This document shows positions 44,748 through 52,951 of a stretch of DNA of 64,000 bases, piece by piece. Location: positions 62,001-126,000 of the forward strand of contig JBPFEG010000017.1 in assembly GCA_051061015.1 (NCBI GenBank), given 5' to 3'. Source of the stretch: Methylomicrobium sp051061015 (lineage in GTDB: Bacteria > Pseudomonadota > Gammaproteobacteria > Methylococcales > Methylomonadaceae). Each line of letters starts with the position of its first letter. Position 1 is the stretch's first letter. A program made the position numbers and the translations under genes. The notes beneath the pieces were generated by a model, which ran no database searches, was not told the DNA's origin, and was given only the letters and a program-made list of their open reading frames with translations.

Positions 44748-45805
44748 GGCTGACTGATATCGATCGGTTTGCCGTTGCGGTAACGGCCATAGATGCGGGG
44801 ACGAATATAATGATCGATCAGCGGCGTCATCGCGTTCATCAGCAGAATCGCAAAACCGGTGCCTTCCGGGTAACTGCCCCAGCTGCGGATCACGAAGATC
44901 AGCACACCGCAGCCGATGCCGAACAGCAATTGCCCCAACGGCGTGTTCGGCGAGGTTACATAGTCGGTCGCGATGAAAAAAGCGACCAGCATCACCGCGC
45001 CGGAATTCAGATGCACCCAGGGGCTCAGATAATGCTGGCTGTCGATCAGATGAAACAGCAGCGACAAGCCCATAATCGTGCCGAGCAGCGACAGCGGAAT
45101 TACCCATTGAATGATGCCTTGCCGGACCAGCCAGAGGCCACCGAGCAGCAGCAATACCGTTGAGGTTTCGCCGAGGCTGCCGCGCTCCCAGCCGATCCAG
45201 GCCCCAAAGCCCGAATAATTGTCGAGCAGGCCGGGCAGCGTCCGATTTTGCGAGAAGCCGGTTTTGACAGCGCCGAGCGTGGTTGCCCCCGTAACACCGT
45301 CCGTCAACACCGAACCTGAAAACGTGATCGCGAAACTTTCGATCGGCCCTGGCCCGGTCATCAACGGTTTGACGTCGACCCAGGCGGTCATTTCGATCGG
45401 AAACGAAATCAGCAACGCGACCCGCGCCAGCATCGCCGGATTGAACAGGTTCTGCCCCAGACCGCCGTAGACCTGCTTGCCGAGCACGATCGCGATCGCC
45501 GAGCCCACGACGCCGATCCACCAGGGCGCCCACGGCGGCAGCGTCATCGCGACCAGAAGTCCGGTCAGGATCGCCGATCCGTCGCGCAGAGTGGGCAAGG
45601 CGGCTGACCCTTTCAATTTTAGGCACGCCGCTTCAAACAAAACCGCCCCTATCACCGTGACTGCGCATAAATACAGCGCCGGCCAGCCGAACAGCAACAC
45701 GCCGAATCCGGCCGCCGGCAGCAGCGCCACGATCACCTTGCGCATGATATGGTCGATACTTCTTACTGCGGTCACATGCGGGCCGCTGACCGGTCTGATG
45801 CTCAT
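44744..45805 (-). CDS. rnfD: Electron transport complex subunit RnfD
   Basis: 353 residues from the ATG at 45805 (MSIRPVSGPHVT), whose ATGA overlaps the rnfC stop. Multi-helix membrane protein; GVTGATTLGAVKTG (about 180-195) holds the threonine that takes covalent FMN. Other family blocks are LPPWAPWWIGVVGSAIAIVL, GGLGQNLFNPAMLARVALLI and VTSPNTPLGQLLFGIG. The open frame runs 98 codons further upstream within rnfC without family likeness, so the later start is chosen. Confidence 0.92.
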   Translation of the reverse strand: MSIRPVSGPHVTAVRSIDHIMRKVIVALLPAAGFGVLLFGWPALYLCAVTVIGAVLFEAACLKLKGSAALPTLRDGSAILTGLLVAMTLPPWAPWWIGVVGSAIAIVLGKQVYGGLGQNLFNPAMLARVALLISFPIEMTAWVDVKPLMTGPGPIESFAITFSGSVLTDGVTGATTLGAVKTGFSQNRTLPGLLDNYSGFGAWIGWERGSLGETSTVLLLLGGLWLVRQGIIQWVIPLSLLGTIMGLSLLFHLIDSQHYLSPWVHLNSGAVMLVAFFIATDYVTSPNTPLGQLLFGIGCGVLIFVIRSWGSYPEGTGFAILLMNAMTPLIDHYIRPRIYGRYRNGKPIDISQP

Positions 45806-47331
45806 GCGCTCTCTCCGGCTGTCGCCCGTTGTGGCGGACTGCCTTCCGCAGTGCTGCCGCCGGTTGCGGCCTGCCGCGCGTGGGCGGCGCGGGCTTCCGC
45901 AACGCGTTGCGCTTCCGCCTCGGCCTCCAGACGAATCTTTTCCAGGCGCTGGTTGCGATCTTCTACCAGCCGGCGGGTCTGCGCCGATTTGTGCTCCATC
46001 TGCTGGCGTTTGTACAGTTCGCCGGAAGCGAACTTGAAGTAATGCACGAGAGGGATGTTCGACGGGCAGACATAGGAGCAGCTGCCGCAGCTGATGCAAT
46101 CCTTCAGGCCGAGATCGACCGCCGCATCGAGCTGATGGGCCCGGATCCGGCTGGCCATTTCAAGCGGCAGCAGTCCGGCCGGACAGGCGGTCACGCAACT
46201 GGAACAGCGGATGCAGGGCTTAACTTCTGGCTGGTCGATTTGATCGTGCGACAGCGCCAGAATCCCGTTGCAGGCTTTCACGACCGGCACTTCGGCCAGC
46301 GGCAGCGCATCGCCCATCATCGGCCCGCCCATGATCAGACGGGCGATCCGGTTTTTATCGGTCCTGCAAAACGCCAGCACTTCCGACATCAACGTGCCGA
46401 TCAATACCTCGACATTCTGCGGTTCGCCGACCGCGCCGCCCGCGACCGTCACGAGCCGACTGATCAACGGTTGCCCCAGAGCGACCGCACGATAGACCGC
46501 ATAGGCAGTCGCGACATTGTGGATCACCACGCCGATGTCGGTCGCGCGCCCGTCGGCCGGGATTTCCCGGCCGGTCAGATAACGCAGCATCTGCCGGTCC
46601 CAGCCCATCGGATAACGGGTTGGAACCTGATGAACGCTGATGTTCGGATAGGGTTTGCTGGCCTTCAGCATCGCCTTATACGCTTCGAGCTTGTTGTCCT
46701 CGATCCCGACAATCGCTTCGGGCGCCTCCATCCCGCGCAGCATCAGCCGAATGCCCGCGACGATTTCGCCGGCGCGCTCCTGCATCAGCCGGTCGTCGCA
46801 GGTCAAAAACGGTTCGCATTCGCCGGCATTGATCAGCAAGGTCTGGATTTTGTTCTTGCGGCCAAGGCCGAGCTTGACCGCGGACGGAAACACCGCCCCA
46901 CCCAGCCCGACCACGCCGGCCGCGCCAACCCGAAGGCAGATATCTTCCGGATCGAGCTGAAATGGATCGAGCGGAATCGCCGTTTCGATCCATTGCTCGA
47001 GGCCGTCGGTTTCGAGAACGATCGTGCGGATCGGCAGCGCCGAAGGATGCGGCGCGGGATAATCGACGACGTCGATGACCATTCCGGAACTCGGCGCATG
47101 CACCGGCGCGGAAATGGCACCCTGGCTGTGCGCCAGCAGCTGGCCTTTCAATACCTTGTCGCCGACCTTCACGGCCGGTTCGGCGGGTTTGCCGACATGC
47201 TGCTGGACGGGAATGTAGAGTTTTTTCGGCAGCGGCAGGCGGCCCGCAATCGCCTTGCCGGAAGTATCTGCTTTATGTTCCTCGGCATGCACGCCGCCGC
47301 GAAGTCGTGGATTTTCGAACAGGGTAAACAT
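45802..47331 (-). CDS. rnfC: Electron transport complex subunit RnfC
   Basis: 509 residues. Order of parts: N-terminal barrel (LPLPKKLYIPVQQHVGKPAE), the NADH/FMN-binding Rossmann-like domain (GLGGAVFPSAVKLGLG, INAGECEPFLTCDDRLM), an SLBB segment, and two ferredoxin-type clusters CIRCSSCVTACP (about 375) and CISCGSCSYVCP (about 414), then a charged helical C-terminus. RnfC is the peripheral NADH dehydrogenase module. The C-terminal Ala/Glu/Arg tail is short, as in nif-linked RnfC1 proteins, unlike the long repeats of E. coli RsxC. Confidence 0.93.
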   Translation of the reverse strand: MFTLFENPRLRGGVHAEEHKADTSGKAIAGRLPLPKKLYIPVQQHVGKPAEPAVKVGDKVLKGQLLAHSQGAISAPVHAPSSGMVIDVVDYPAPHPSALPIRTIVLETDGLEQWIETAIPLDPFQLDPEDICLRVGAAGVVGLGGAVFPSAVKLGLGRKNKIQTLLINAGECEPFLTCDDRLMQERAGEIVAGIRLMLRGMEAPEAIVGIEDNKLEAYKAMLKASKPYPNISVHQVPTRYPMGWDRQMLRYLTGREIPADGRATDIGVVIHNVATAYAVYRAVALGQPLISRLVTVAGGAVGEPQNVEVLIGTLMSEVLAFCRTDKNRIARLIMGGPMMGDALPLAEVPVVKACNGILALSHDQIDQPEVKPCIRCSSCVTACPAGLLPLEMASRIRAHQLDAAVDLGLKDCISCGSCSYVCPSNIPLVHYFKFASGELYKRQQMEHKSAQTRRLVEDRNQRLEKIRLEAEAEAQRVAEARAAHARQAATGGSTAEGSPPQRATAGESA

Positions 47332-47343
47332 GGGTCTTCCTCC

Positions 47344-47880
47344 TCAGGCCGCCGCCAACGGTTTAGGCCAGCGCCAGTCGCGCAGCGTCACTTCGACCGG
47401 GTGCATTTGCAGACATTCGGTCGGACAGACGTTCACGCATTTTTCGCAGGCGATGCAGGCATCGGCGACCACCGCATGGATCTGCTTCGGCGCGCCGACG
47501 ATCGCATCGGTCGGGCAAACCTTGAAGCAGCGTGTGCAGCCGGTGCAGGTGTCCTCGCTGACGCGGGCCACCTTCGGTTCCATATATTTGGTTTGGCTGA
47601 GATCGACTTCTACTCCCAACAGTTTCGCGAGTTGCTCGACCAGAGCCGTTCCGCCCGGCGGGCACAAGGTGATCGGCGCACTGCCCGACACCAGCGCTTC
47701 GGCTGCAGGCCGGCAGCCGGGGTAACTGCATTGTCCGCATTGAGAACCGGGCATCAAGGCTTCCACGCGTTCGACGAGCGGATCGGCTTCGACTTTCAGA
47801 TATTTGCCGGCGATGCCCAGACCCAGCCCCAGGAACAGGCCCAGTGCGGTCAGGATCAGGATCGCGGAAATAATAACCAT
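47344..47880 (-). CDS. rnfB: Electron transport complex subunit RnfB
   Basis: 178 residues from the ATG at 47880, with AGAGG seven bases upstream. One N-terminal membrane helix (ILILTALGLFLGLGLGIAG) precedes a 4Fe-4S domain (MPGSQCGQCSYPGC) and a two-cluster ferredoxin domain (CTGCTRCFKVCP and CIACEKCVNVCP). RnfB takes part in passing electrons to the soluble acceptor. The longer open frame upstream overlaps rnfA in another frame and is not coding. Confidence 0.93.
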   Translation of the reverse strand: MVIISAILILTALGLFLGLGLGIAGKYLKVEADPLVERVEALMPGSQCGQCSYPGCRPAAEALVSGSAPITLCPPGGTALVEQLAKLLGVEVDLSQTKYMEPKVARVSEDTCTGCTRCFKVCPTDAIVGAPKQIHAVVADACIACEKCVNVCPTECLQMHPVEVTLRDWRWPKPLAAA

Positions 47881-47891
47881 GCGGCGCCTCT

Positions 47892-48473
47892 CTATTTGCT
47901 GTACAGACCGGCAAAACCCATGAACGACAAAGACAGAATGCCGGCCGTGATAAAGGCGATCGGGGTGCCGGAAAAAATGGCCGGCACCGCCATCAACGCG
48001 AGGCGTTCGCGCAGGCCGGCAAAGAGCACCATCACCAGCGTGAAACCCAGGGCAGCGCCAAAGCCGAACAGGAGACTTTGGGTGAAATTGTAGTGTTCCT
48101 GAATGTTCAGCAGGGCCACGCCGAGCACCGCGCAGTTCGTCGTGATCAGCGGCAGGAAAATGCCCAGCACCTGATAGAGCACAGGGCTGGTCTTGTGGAT
48201 CACCATCTCGGTAAACTGCACGACCGCCGCGATGACCAGGATGAAGCCCAATACGCGCAGGAAGCCGATGTCGAAGGGTTGCAGCAGGCGGTGCTCCAGC
48301 ACCCAGCTCGCGGCGGACGCCAGCGTCAATACGAACGTGGTCGCCATGCCCATGCCCAGCGCGGTATCGAGCTTGTTCGATACCCCCATGAACGGGCATA
48401 ACCCTAAAAACTTGACCAGCACCACGTTGTTGACCAACGCCGTACCCAAAATCAGCAGTAAGTATTCGCTCAT
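47892..48473 (-). CDS. rnfA: Electron transport complex subunit RnfA
   Basis: 193 residues, the standard length, from the ATG at 48473 (MSEYLLLILGT); an ATG two codons upstream at 48479 sits closer to GGGA and is a fair alternative. Six helices; FLGLCPFMGVS and ITTNCAVLGVALLN carry the cysteines of the intramembrane 2Fe-2S site shared with RnfE. First gene of the ten-gene operon rnfABCDGEH-unknown-rhodanese-nafY, transcribed from the sigma-54 promoter at 48507-48525. Confidence 0.93.
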   Translation of the reverse strand: MSEYLLLILGTALVNNVVLVKFLGLCPFMGVSNKLDTALGMGMATTFVLTLASAASWVLEHRLLQPFDIGFLRVLGFILVIAAVVQFTEMVIHKTSPVLYQVLGIFLPLITTNCAVLGVALLNIQEHYNFTQSLLFGFGAALGFTLVMVLFAGLRERLALMAVPAIFSGTPIAFITAGILSLSFMGFAGLYSK

Positions 48474-48506
48474 TGCCATCACATCCCATCGTTGTTGATT
48501 ATCCTT

Positions 48507-48525
48507 CAGCATCATCCATGCCAAT
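48507..48525 (-). promoter_or_regulatory. Sigma-54 promoter of the rnf operon
   Basis: Minus-strand TTGGCATGGATGATGCTG has GG at 48522-48521 and GC at 48510-48509 with the obligatory ten bases between. Predicted start near 48497, 24 bases before the rnfA ATG. Two NifA boxes lie about 80 and 120 bases upstream. Confidence 0.75.
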
Positions 48526-48590
48526 TCACAACAATTGGGTCGAAAGCGCCGTTTTAGTGCATCGGCAACCCGCTAAGGGGCGTCCTGTTC

Positions 48591-48606
48591 TGTACTAAAA
48601 AACACA
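48591..48606. promoter_or_regulatory. NifA upstream activator site (TGT-N10-ACA)
   Basis: TGTACTAAAAAACACA fits TGT-N10-ACA exactly. It lies about 70-85 bases from the rnfA sigma-54 promoter and about 105 from the nifL one, so NifA bound here could serve both directions. Confidence 0.65.
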
Positions 48607-48631
48607 CCTCTTTGAGAGCCCGAAGCCGAAT

Positions 48632-48647
48632 TGTCGCAAACCCGACA
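48632..48647. promoter_or_regulatory. NifA upstream activator site (TGT-N10-ACA)
   Basis: TGTCGCAAACCCGACA is an exact TGT-N10-ACA box and is extended to a near-perfect palindrome (ATTGTCG against CGACAAT). Second NifA box in the rnfA-nifL spacer. Confidence 0.75.
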
Positions 48648-48709
48648 ATTTTCAGGGTTTCTGTAAAATCGCCGGCAGCTGATCAAACGAAATACCCTGC
48701 CCTCTATAA

Positions 48710-48725
48710 TTGGCATCTAATTTGC
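48710..48725 (+). promoter_or_regulatory. Sigma-54 promoter of nifLA
   Basis: TTGGCATCTAATTTGC matches the -24/-12 consensus, with GG at 48712-48713 and GC at 48724-48725. Predicted start about 48737, leaving a leader of some 200 bases before nifL. With the two NifA boxes upstream this suggests that NifA activates its own operon. Confidence 0.72.
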
Positions 48726-48938
48726 TTATATAAAATTAACCCTATCGCTTTTAAGGTAAAGGCGATGCCTGCCCGATTTTGAGAAAACCCGTTGGATATG
48801 CTGAACGATAGCGAAGACCCGTAGAGCAATTGATGCGATTCACTTCGTTTAGCACATCCTACCCTTCTCTCCAAGTGAACAGGCGGTTCAGACATAATGA
48901 CAGTGCGACTAACATTCATCAGCCGTGAGATGGTAACC

Positions 48939-50561
48939 ATGAGCAAAACCACACCCGATTTTTTCAAAGGACAATTAACCCCAGATGTGGTCGAGCTTTT
49001 TGCACCCGGCACAGTGTATGTCGACGGAAAAATGGACAGTTCGTTGCCGCTTTCGTTGTTCATCAAGGCCGTCGCACAGGCTCCGGTCGCGATTTCGATC
49101 ACCGACAAAAAAGCCAAGATTCTTTATATCAACGACGCATTCATCGAAGTGACCGGCTATACGGCGGACGAGATTCTCGGCGAGAACGAGTCCAAGCTGT
49201 CCGACAAATGCACGCCGCGCGAGTTGTATTACGATCTCTGGCACACCATTACGCGCAAGCAGGTCTGGCACGGTCAACTGGTCAATCGCCGCAAGCAGGG
49301 TGAGCGTTATCTGGCCGATCTGACCATTGCGCCGATGCTGAACGAAAGCGGAGCGATCAGCCATTTCATCGGAATGCACCGCGACGTGACCCAGGCATAC
49401 CGCGCGGAGCAGCAGTTGAACAATCAGAAACATCTGATCGAGTCGGTGATCAATGCCTCGCCGGTCGCGATGGCAGTGCTGGACAGCGATCACCGGATCA
49501 TTCTCGACAACCAGATGTACAAAATGCTGGTCAGCGAACTCGGACACAACGAGCCGGCCCGCTTCTTCCTCGACGCGCTCAGGCAGGACATGGCCGACCT
49601 CTGGCCGGAAGGGGTTTCGCTGCCGCGCGCATTCAGCAACCGCGAAGTCCGGGTCGAGGGCACCGGTCGCCGCGGCACGCGCTGGTTTACCTGTTCCGGC
49701 AACTGGTTCAGCGAAGAAGACGCCTGCGCCGATCATTTTTTCCTCAAACAGTCGCGCGAATATCTGCTGCTCACCATCAATGACATTACCCTGCAGCGCC
49801 GCCAGCAGGAAAAACTGCAATTACAGGCTCTGCGCGACATGATGGCCGAAGAGGAGCATATCCGCAGCATTCGCGAGACGCTGCTCGGAGCGATGCATCA
49901 GATCCGGCAGCCACAGAATCAGATCAACGCGGCGATTCAACTGATGGCCCAGCGCAATGATGCAAACAACAAACCGTTGAAGGACCTGTTGGGCCAGGTG
50001 CGGCAAATGGGCGATGACACCCTGAAGACCTTGCAGCGCTGCGTGCCTGAAATCCCCGAAACCGCCGTCGTGCCGGTCAACATCAATCAGTTGCTGCATG
50101 AAGTGATGTTGCTCTACAGCACCAAGTTCCTGGCCAACGGCGTGGTCGTGGACTGGCTGCCGAATCCGGTGCTGCCGGCGATTCTAGGTTCGGCGAACAA
50201 GTTGCGCACCTTGTTCAAACAGTTGCTCGACAATGCGGTCAATGCGATGAACCGCGCCGGCAGTCGCGAACGGCTGATCAAAATCAGCACCACGGTCGGA
50301 CGCGGCTGGATCTATGTCGCAATCTCCGACACCGGTCCCGGCATCCCGCCCCACCAGCGCAACAAGGTTTTCGAACCGTTCTTCACGACCCAGGCGATGG
50401 GCGGCTTGCAAGCCGGCATGGGCCTGGTGATGGCCAAGGAAATCGTCAATCAGCACAACGGCCTGATCGCGATCGATCCGAATTACAAAGACGGCTGCTG
50501 TTTCAATCTCAGTTTTCCGGTGTGTCCGAAAAACATCAGCACGGTGACGGGACATGAGTGA
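48939..50561 (+). CDS. nifL: NifL, flavin redox sensor and anti-activator of NifA
   Basis: 540 residues from the ATG at 48939 (MSKTTPDFF); in-frame ATGs at 48930 and 48897 are possible. PAS1 (about 25-140; APVAISITDKKAKILYINDA to GMHRDVTQA) is the FAD-binding redox sensor, PAS2 follows (about 150-270), then the H-like domain with GAMHQIRQPQNQINAAIQLM and a GHKL ATP-binding domain with DNAVNAMNRAG, DTGPGIPP and GMGLVMAKEIV. It matches Azotobacter NifL along its length. NifL inhibits NifA under oxygen or fixed nitrogen by direct binding, together with GlnK. It overlaps nifA by eight bases. Confidence 0.93.
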   Translation: MSKTTPDFFKGQLTPDVVELFAPGTVYVDGKMDSSLPLSLFIKAVAQAPVAISITDKKAKILYINDAFIEVTGYTADEILGENESKLSDKCTPRELYYDLWHTITRKQVWHGQLVNRRKQGERYLADLTIAPMLNESGAISHFIGMHRDVTQAYRAEQQLNNQKHLIESVINASPVAMAVLDSDHRIILDNQMYKMLVSELGHNEPARFFLDALRQDMADLWPEGVSLPRAFSNREVRVEGTGRRGTRWFTCSGNWFSEEDACADHFFLKQSREYLLLTINDITLQRRQQEKLQLQALRDMMAEEEHIRSIRETLLGAMHQIRQPQNQINAAIQLMAQRNDANNKPLKDLLGQVRQMGDDTLKTLQRCVPEIPETAVVPVNINQLLHEVMLLYSTKFLANGVVVDWLPNPVLPAILGSANKLRTLFKQLLDNAVNAMNRAGSRERLIKISTTVGRGWIYVAISDTGPGIPPHQRNKVFEPFFTTQAMGGLQAGMGLVMAKEIVNQHNGLIAIDPNYKDGCCFNLSFPVCPKNISTVTGHE

Positions 50562-52083
50562 TCGTCTATTAATGGTTGAAGCGGAACTGGATACCCTGTT
50601 CCTGGTCAGCCAATTTCTGAACAGCACTCAGGATTTGCACAGCAAACTGAAGGGCATTCTTGAAATTCTGCACAAACGCTCGGGGCTGCGCTTTGGCATG
50701 ATTACTCTGCGCAGCGTCGAAGACGACAGCATGGGCATCTGCGAGCTATACGGGGAGGATATCGACCGCTCTCTACGCTTTCAGCCCGGCGACGGTCTGG
50801 TCGGGTCCATTCTCGACGAAGGCGGCACCATCGTGGTCGAGCGGATTGCGGACGAACCGCGCTTTCTGAACCGACTCGGCATATATGATCCCGAACTGCC
50901 GTTCATCGGATCGCCGCTGGCGGTCGGGCAAAGCGAAGTGGTCGGCATCCTCGCCGCACAACCCTGCGACAACCACTTCCTGGGCGAGCGCGCTCGTTTC
51001 ATGGAAATGGTCGCGAACCTGATCGCGCACAGCGTCAACATGCTGAGGGTGATCGAGCGCAAGCAGTCCGAATTGGCCAGCGAGCGCGATTTTCTGAAGC
51101 AGACGCTGGTCAGGAATTACCGCTTCGAAAACATCATCGGCCATTCCGAGCCGATGCTGAAAGTGTTCGACATCATCCGCCAGGTCGCGAAATGGCAAAC
51201 GACGGTATTGATCCGCGGCGAATCGGGTACCGGCAAGGAAGTCGTCGCGAATGCGATCCATTTCAACTCGGCCTGCGCGAACGGCCCGTTCCTGAAGCTG
51301 AATTGCGCGGCGCTGCCGGACAATCTGCTCGAATCGGAATTATTCGGGCATGAAAAAGGCGCGTTCAGCGGCGCGATCGGCCAGCGCAAGGGCCGCTTCG
51401 AACTGGCCGACAACGGCACGCTGTTTCTCGACGAAATCGGCGAGATTTCGGCCTCGTTCCAGGCCAAACTGCTGCGCGTGCTGCAGGAAGGCGAGTTCGA
51501 GCGGGTCGGCGGCACCCGGACCCTGAAAGTGAACGTGCGCATCATCGCCGCAACCAACCGCAATCTGGAGCAGGATGTCGCCGACGGCCTGTTCCGCGAG
51601 GACCTGTATTACCGTCTCAACGTGATGCCGATCAATATGCCGCCGCTCCGCGAGCGGATCGAGGACGTTCCGGAACTGGCGAAATTTTTGCTGAACCGCA
51701 TTTCGAAGCAGCAAGGCGGCCGGCCGCTCGAGATCAAGGAAAGCGCGCTGCGCATCCTGATGAAGCATCACTGGCCGGGCAACGTGCGCGAACTCGAAAA
51801 CCGGCTCGAGCGAGCCGCGATCATGAGCGCGGACGGGGTGATCGACCGCGACGTGATGGCGAGCACCGGCCTCGAAAACGAAATCACGGTGATTCGCCCG
51901 GCGGCGGCTTCCGTCCGTCCGCTCGATTTACACGGTGAAGAGATGGACGAGCGCGAACGCGTGATCGCCGCCCTCGAACAGAGCGGCTGGGTGCAGGCCA
52001 AGGCCGCGCGGCTGCTGGACATGACGCCCCGGCAGATTGCCTATCGGATTCAGACGTTGAATATCAGCGTGAAGCAGTTTTAA
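50554..52083 (+). CDS. nifA: NifA, sigma-54-dependent activator of nitrogen fixation genes
   Basis: 509 residues. GAF domain (about 15-165), AAA+ domain (about 190-430) with Walker A GESGTGKE (about 221), the sigma-54 contact loop GAFSGA (about 270) and Walker B GTLFLDEIGEIS, then a C-terminal Fis-type helix-turn-helix (VQAKAARLLDMTPRQIAYRI, about 480-500). The usual loop is GAFTGA; serine at this position is seen in some activators. The linker after AAA+ lacks the cysteine pair of oxygen-sensing rhizobial NifA proteins, consistent with control by NifL. The reading frame begins inside nifL, implying coupled translation and fixed stoichiometry. Confidence 0.95.
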   Translation: MSDRLLMVEAELDTLFLVSQFLNSTQDLHSKLKGILEILHKRSGLRFGMITLRSVEDDSMGICELYGEDIDRSLRFQPGDGLVGSILDEGGTIVVERIADEPRFLNRLGIYDPELPFIGSPLAVGQSEVVGILAAQPCDNHFLGERARFMEMVANLIAHSVNMLRVIERKQSELASERDFLKQTLVRNYRFENIIGHSEPMLKVFDIIRQVAKWQTTVLIRGESGTGKEVVANAIHFNSACANGPFLKLNCAALPDNLLESELFGHEKGAFSGAIGQRKGRFELADNGTLFLDEIGEISASFQAKLLRVLQEGEFERVGGTRTLKVNVRIIAATNRNLEQDVADGLFREDLYYRLNVMPINMPPLRERIEDVPELAKFLLNRISKQQGGRPLEIKESALRILMKHHWPGNVRELENRLERAAIMSADGVIDRDVMASTGLENEITVIRPAAASVRPLDLHGEEMDERERVIAALEQSGWVQAKAARLLDMTPRQIAYRIQTLNISVKQF

Positions 52084-52087
52084 CCTC

Positions 52088-52209
52088 GTTGGGTTACAAC
52101 TGCATGGGCAGAGTTTTGCTCCTGCATCTCTGCATTCACTACATCCCTGTAGTTTACGCAGGAGGTAGGGCAACGCAGGAGCAGTTGCCGAGCGATAGCG
52201 TAACCCAAC
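52088..52209. repeat. MITE-like repeat with GTTGGGTTAC ends
   Basis: 122 bases bounded by perfect 10-bp inverted ends GTTGGGTTAC and GTAACCCAAC, starting four bases after the nifA stop. Internal GCAGGAGGTAGGGCAACGCA recurs almost unchanged in the 59851-59930 spacer. No coding capacity. It probably also ends nifA transcription. Confidence 0.6.
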
Positions 52210-52230
52210 ATTGAGTTGCTGATACAGTTG

Positions 52231-52539
52231 TCAAGCAGATTTGGAGGTGCGGTTAGCCAGCCATTTTTTGAAAGAGGTTTGGCTTTCGCCGGAGGGTTTA
52301 CCCGCCAAAAGTCCCTCGACGCTGATGTCTTCGTCGAGCTCTTCCCAATGTATCCCATACCCTTTCCCAATGAAGCGCCAATTATTTTGCTCCGATGGGG
52401 TTGCGTAGGTTAATCGCGGAAACCATGCCAGGGGAACAGAAATCGTCCGTCCGTCGCTCAAGTCGACACTCAGGGTGTCTTCTGTGATCGTAAGATTTTC
52501 CGCTGCCGGAACTTCAATTTCAATCGTGGAAGTATGCAT
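52231..52539 (-). CDS. DUF2442 domain-containing protein
   Basis: 102 residues. VDLSDGRTISVPLAWFPRLT and NNWRFIGKGYGIHWEELDED with ISVEGLLAGKPSGE are the complete DUF2442 signature. The ATG at 52539 lies inside the preceding DUF4160 gene, an overlap of 20 bases. DUF4160-DUF2442 pairs occur widely as two-gene modules reminiscent of toxin-antitoxin loci, though no activity is established. The longer open frame starting at 52737 is the DUF4160 gene read in the wrong frame. Confidence 0.9.
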   Translation of the reverse strand: MHTSTIEIEVPAAENLTITEDTLSVDLSDGRTISVPLAWFPRLTYATPSEQNNWRFIGKGYGIHWEELDEDISVEGLLAGKPSGESQTSFKKWLANRTSKSA

Positions 52540-52756
52540 TCCAAGCCTCTCTGAGTTGTATTTGATATTCGCCGACAATTTTCTGAAGGCGAATAATCTC
52601 ATTTCGTGAAAAACCGCCGCTGCTTTGCAGGCGGACCGGGTCGAGCCAAAACTTCGCAACCTTATCTTCTCGTTCAATATGGATATGGGGCGGCTCATCC
52701 CGATCCCCGGCGAAAAAGAAGAAGCGGTAAGGCCCAATCCTTAAAATTGTTGGCAT
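52520..52756 (-). CDS. DUF4160 domain-containing protein
   Basis: 78 residues. MPTILRIGPYRFFFFAGDRD and EPPHIHIERED are the invariant DUF4160 blocks, with the histidine pair in PPHIHIE; VRLQSSGGFSRNEI follows. It is translated first, overlapping DUF2442 by 20 bases. The function is unknown; a toxin-like or accessory role is proposed only from the conserved pairing. The pair lies between nifA and the SIR2-like gene and interrupts the nif region. Confidence 0.9.
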   Translation of the reverse strand: MPTILRIGPYRFFFFAGDRDEPPHIHIEREDKVAKFWLDPVRLQSSGGFSRNEIIRLQKIVGEYQIQLREAWNAYFHD

Positions 52757-52951
52757 GTCCTATCCGAAAATATATTTACTAGCGACTTGTATGAGAGCGG
52801 GCTTCGATAATTCCGGATTCCACTACGTTCCATCCGGGCTACTTGCTCCAGCCATCTCCGTAAAAGCAGTGTGGGCTCGGAGCTATTTTATTTTTACGCG
52901 CCATGAACCGGATTGAATGAAATGATTCGTCATACCTCGATGGGTACATAA

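Noticed and set aside
44028..45626. 532-codon frame joining rnfG with upstream sequence
   Set aside because: Only its last 239 codons are RnfG; the upstream part is rnfD read in the wrong frame.
45829..48093. 754-codon open frame on the plus strand across rnfC and rnfB
   Set aside because: It is antisense to rnf genes with clear motifs, has Arg/His/Ala-biased composition typical of GC-rich shadow frames, and has no domain.
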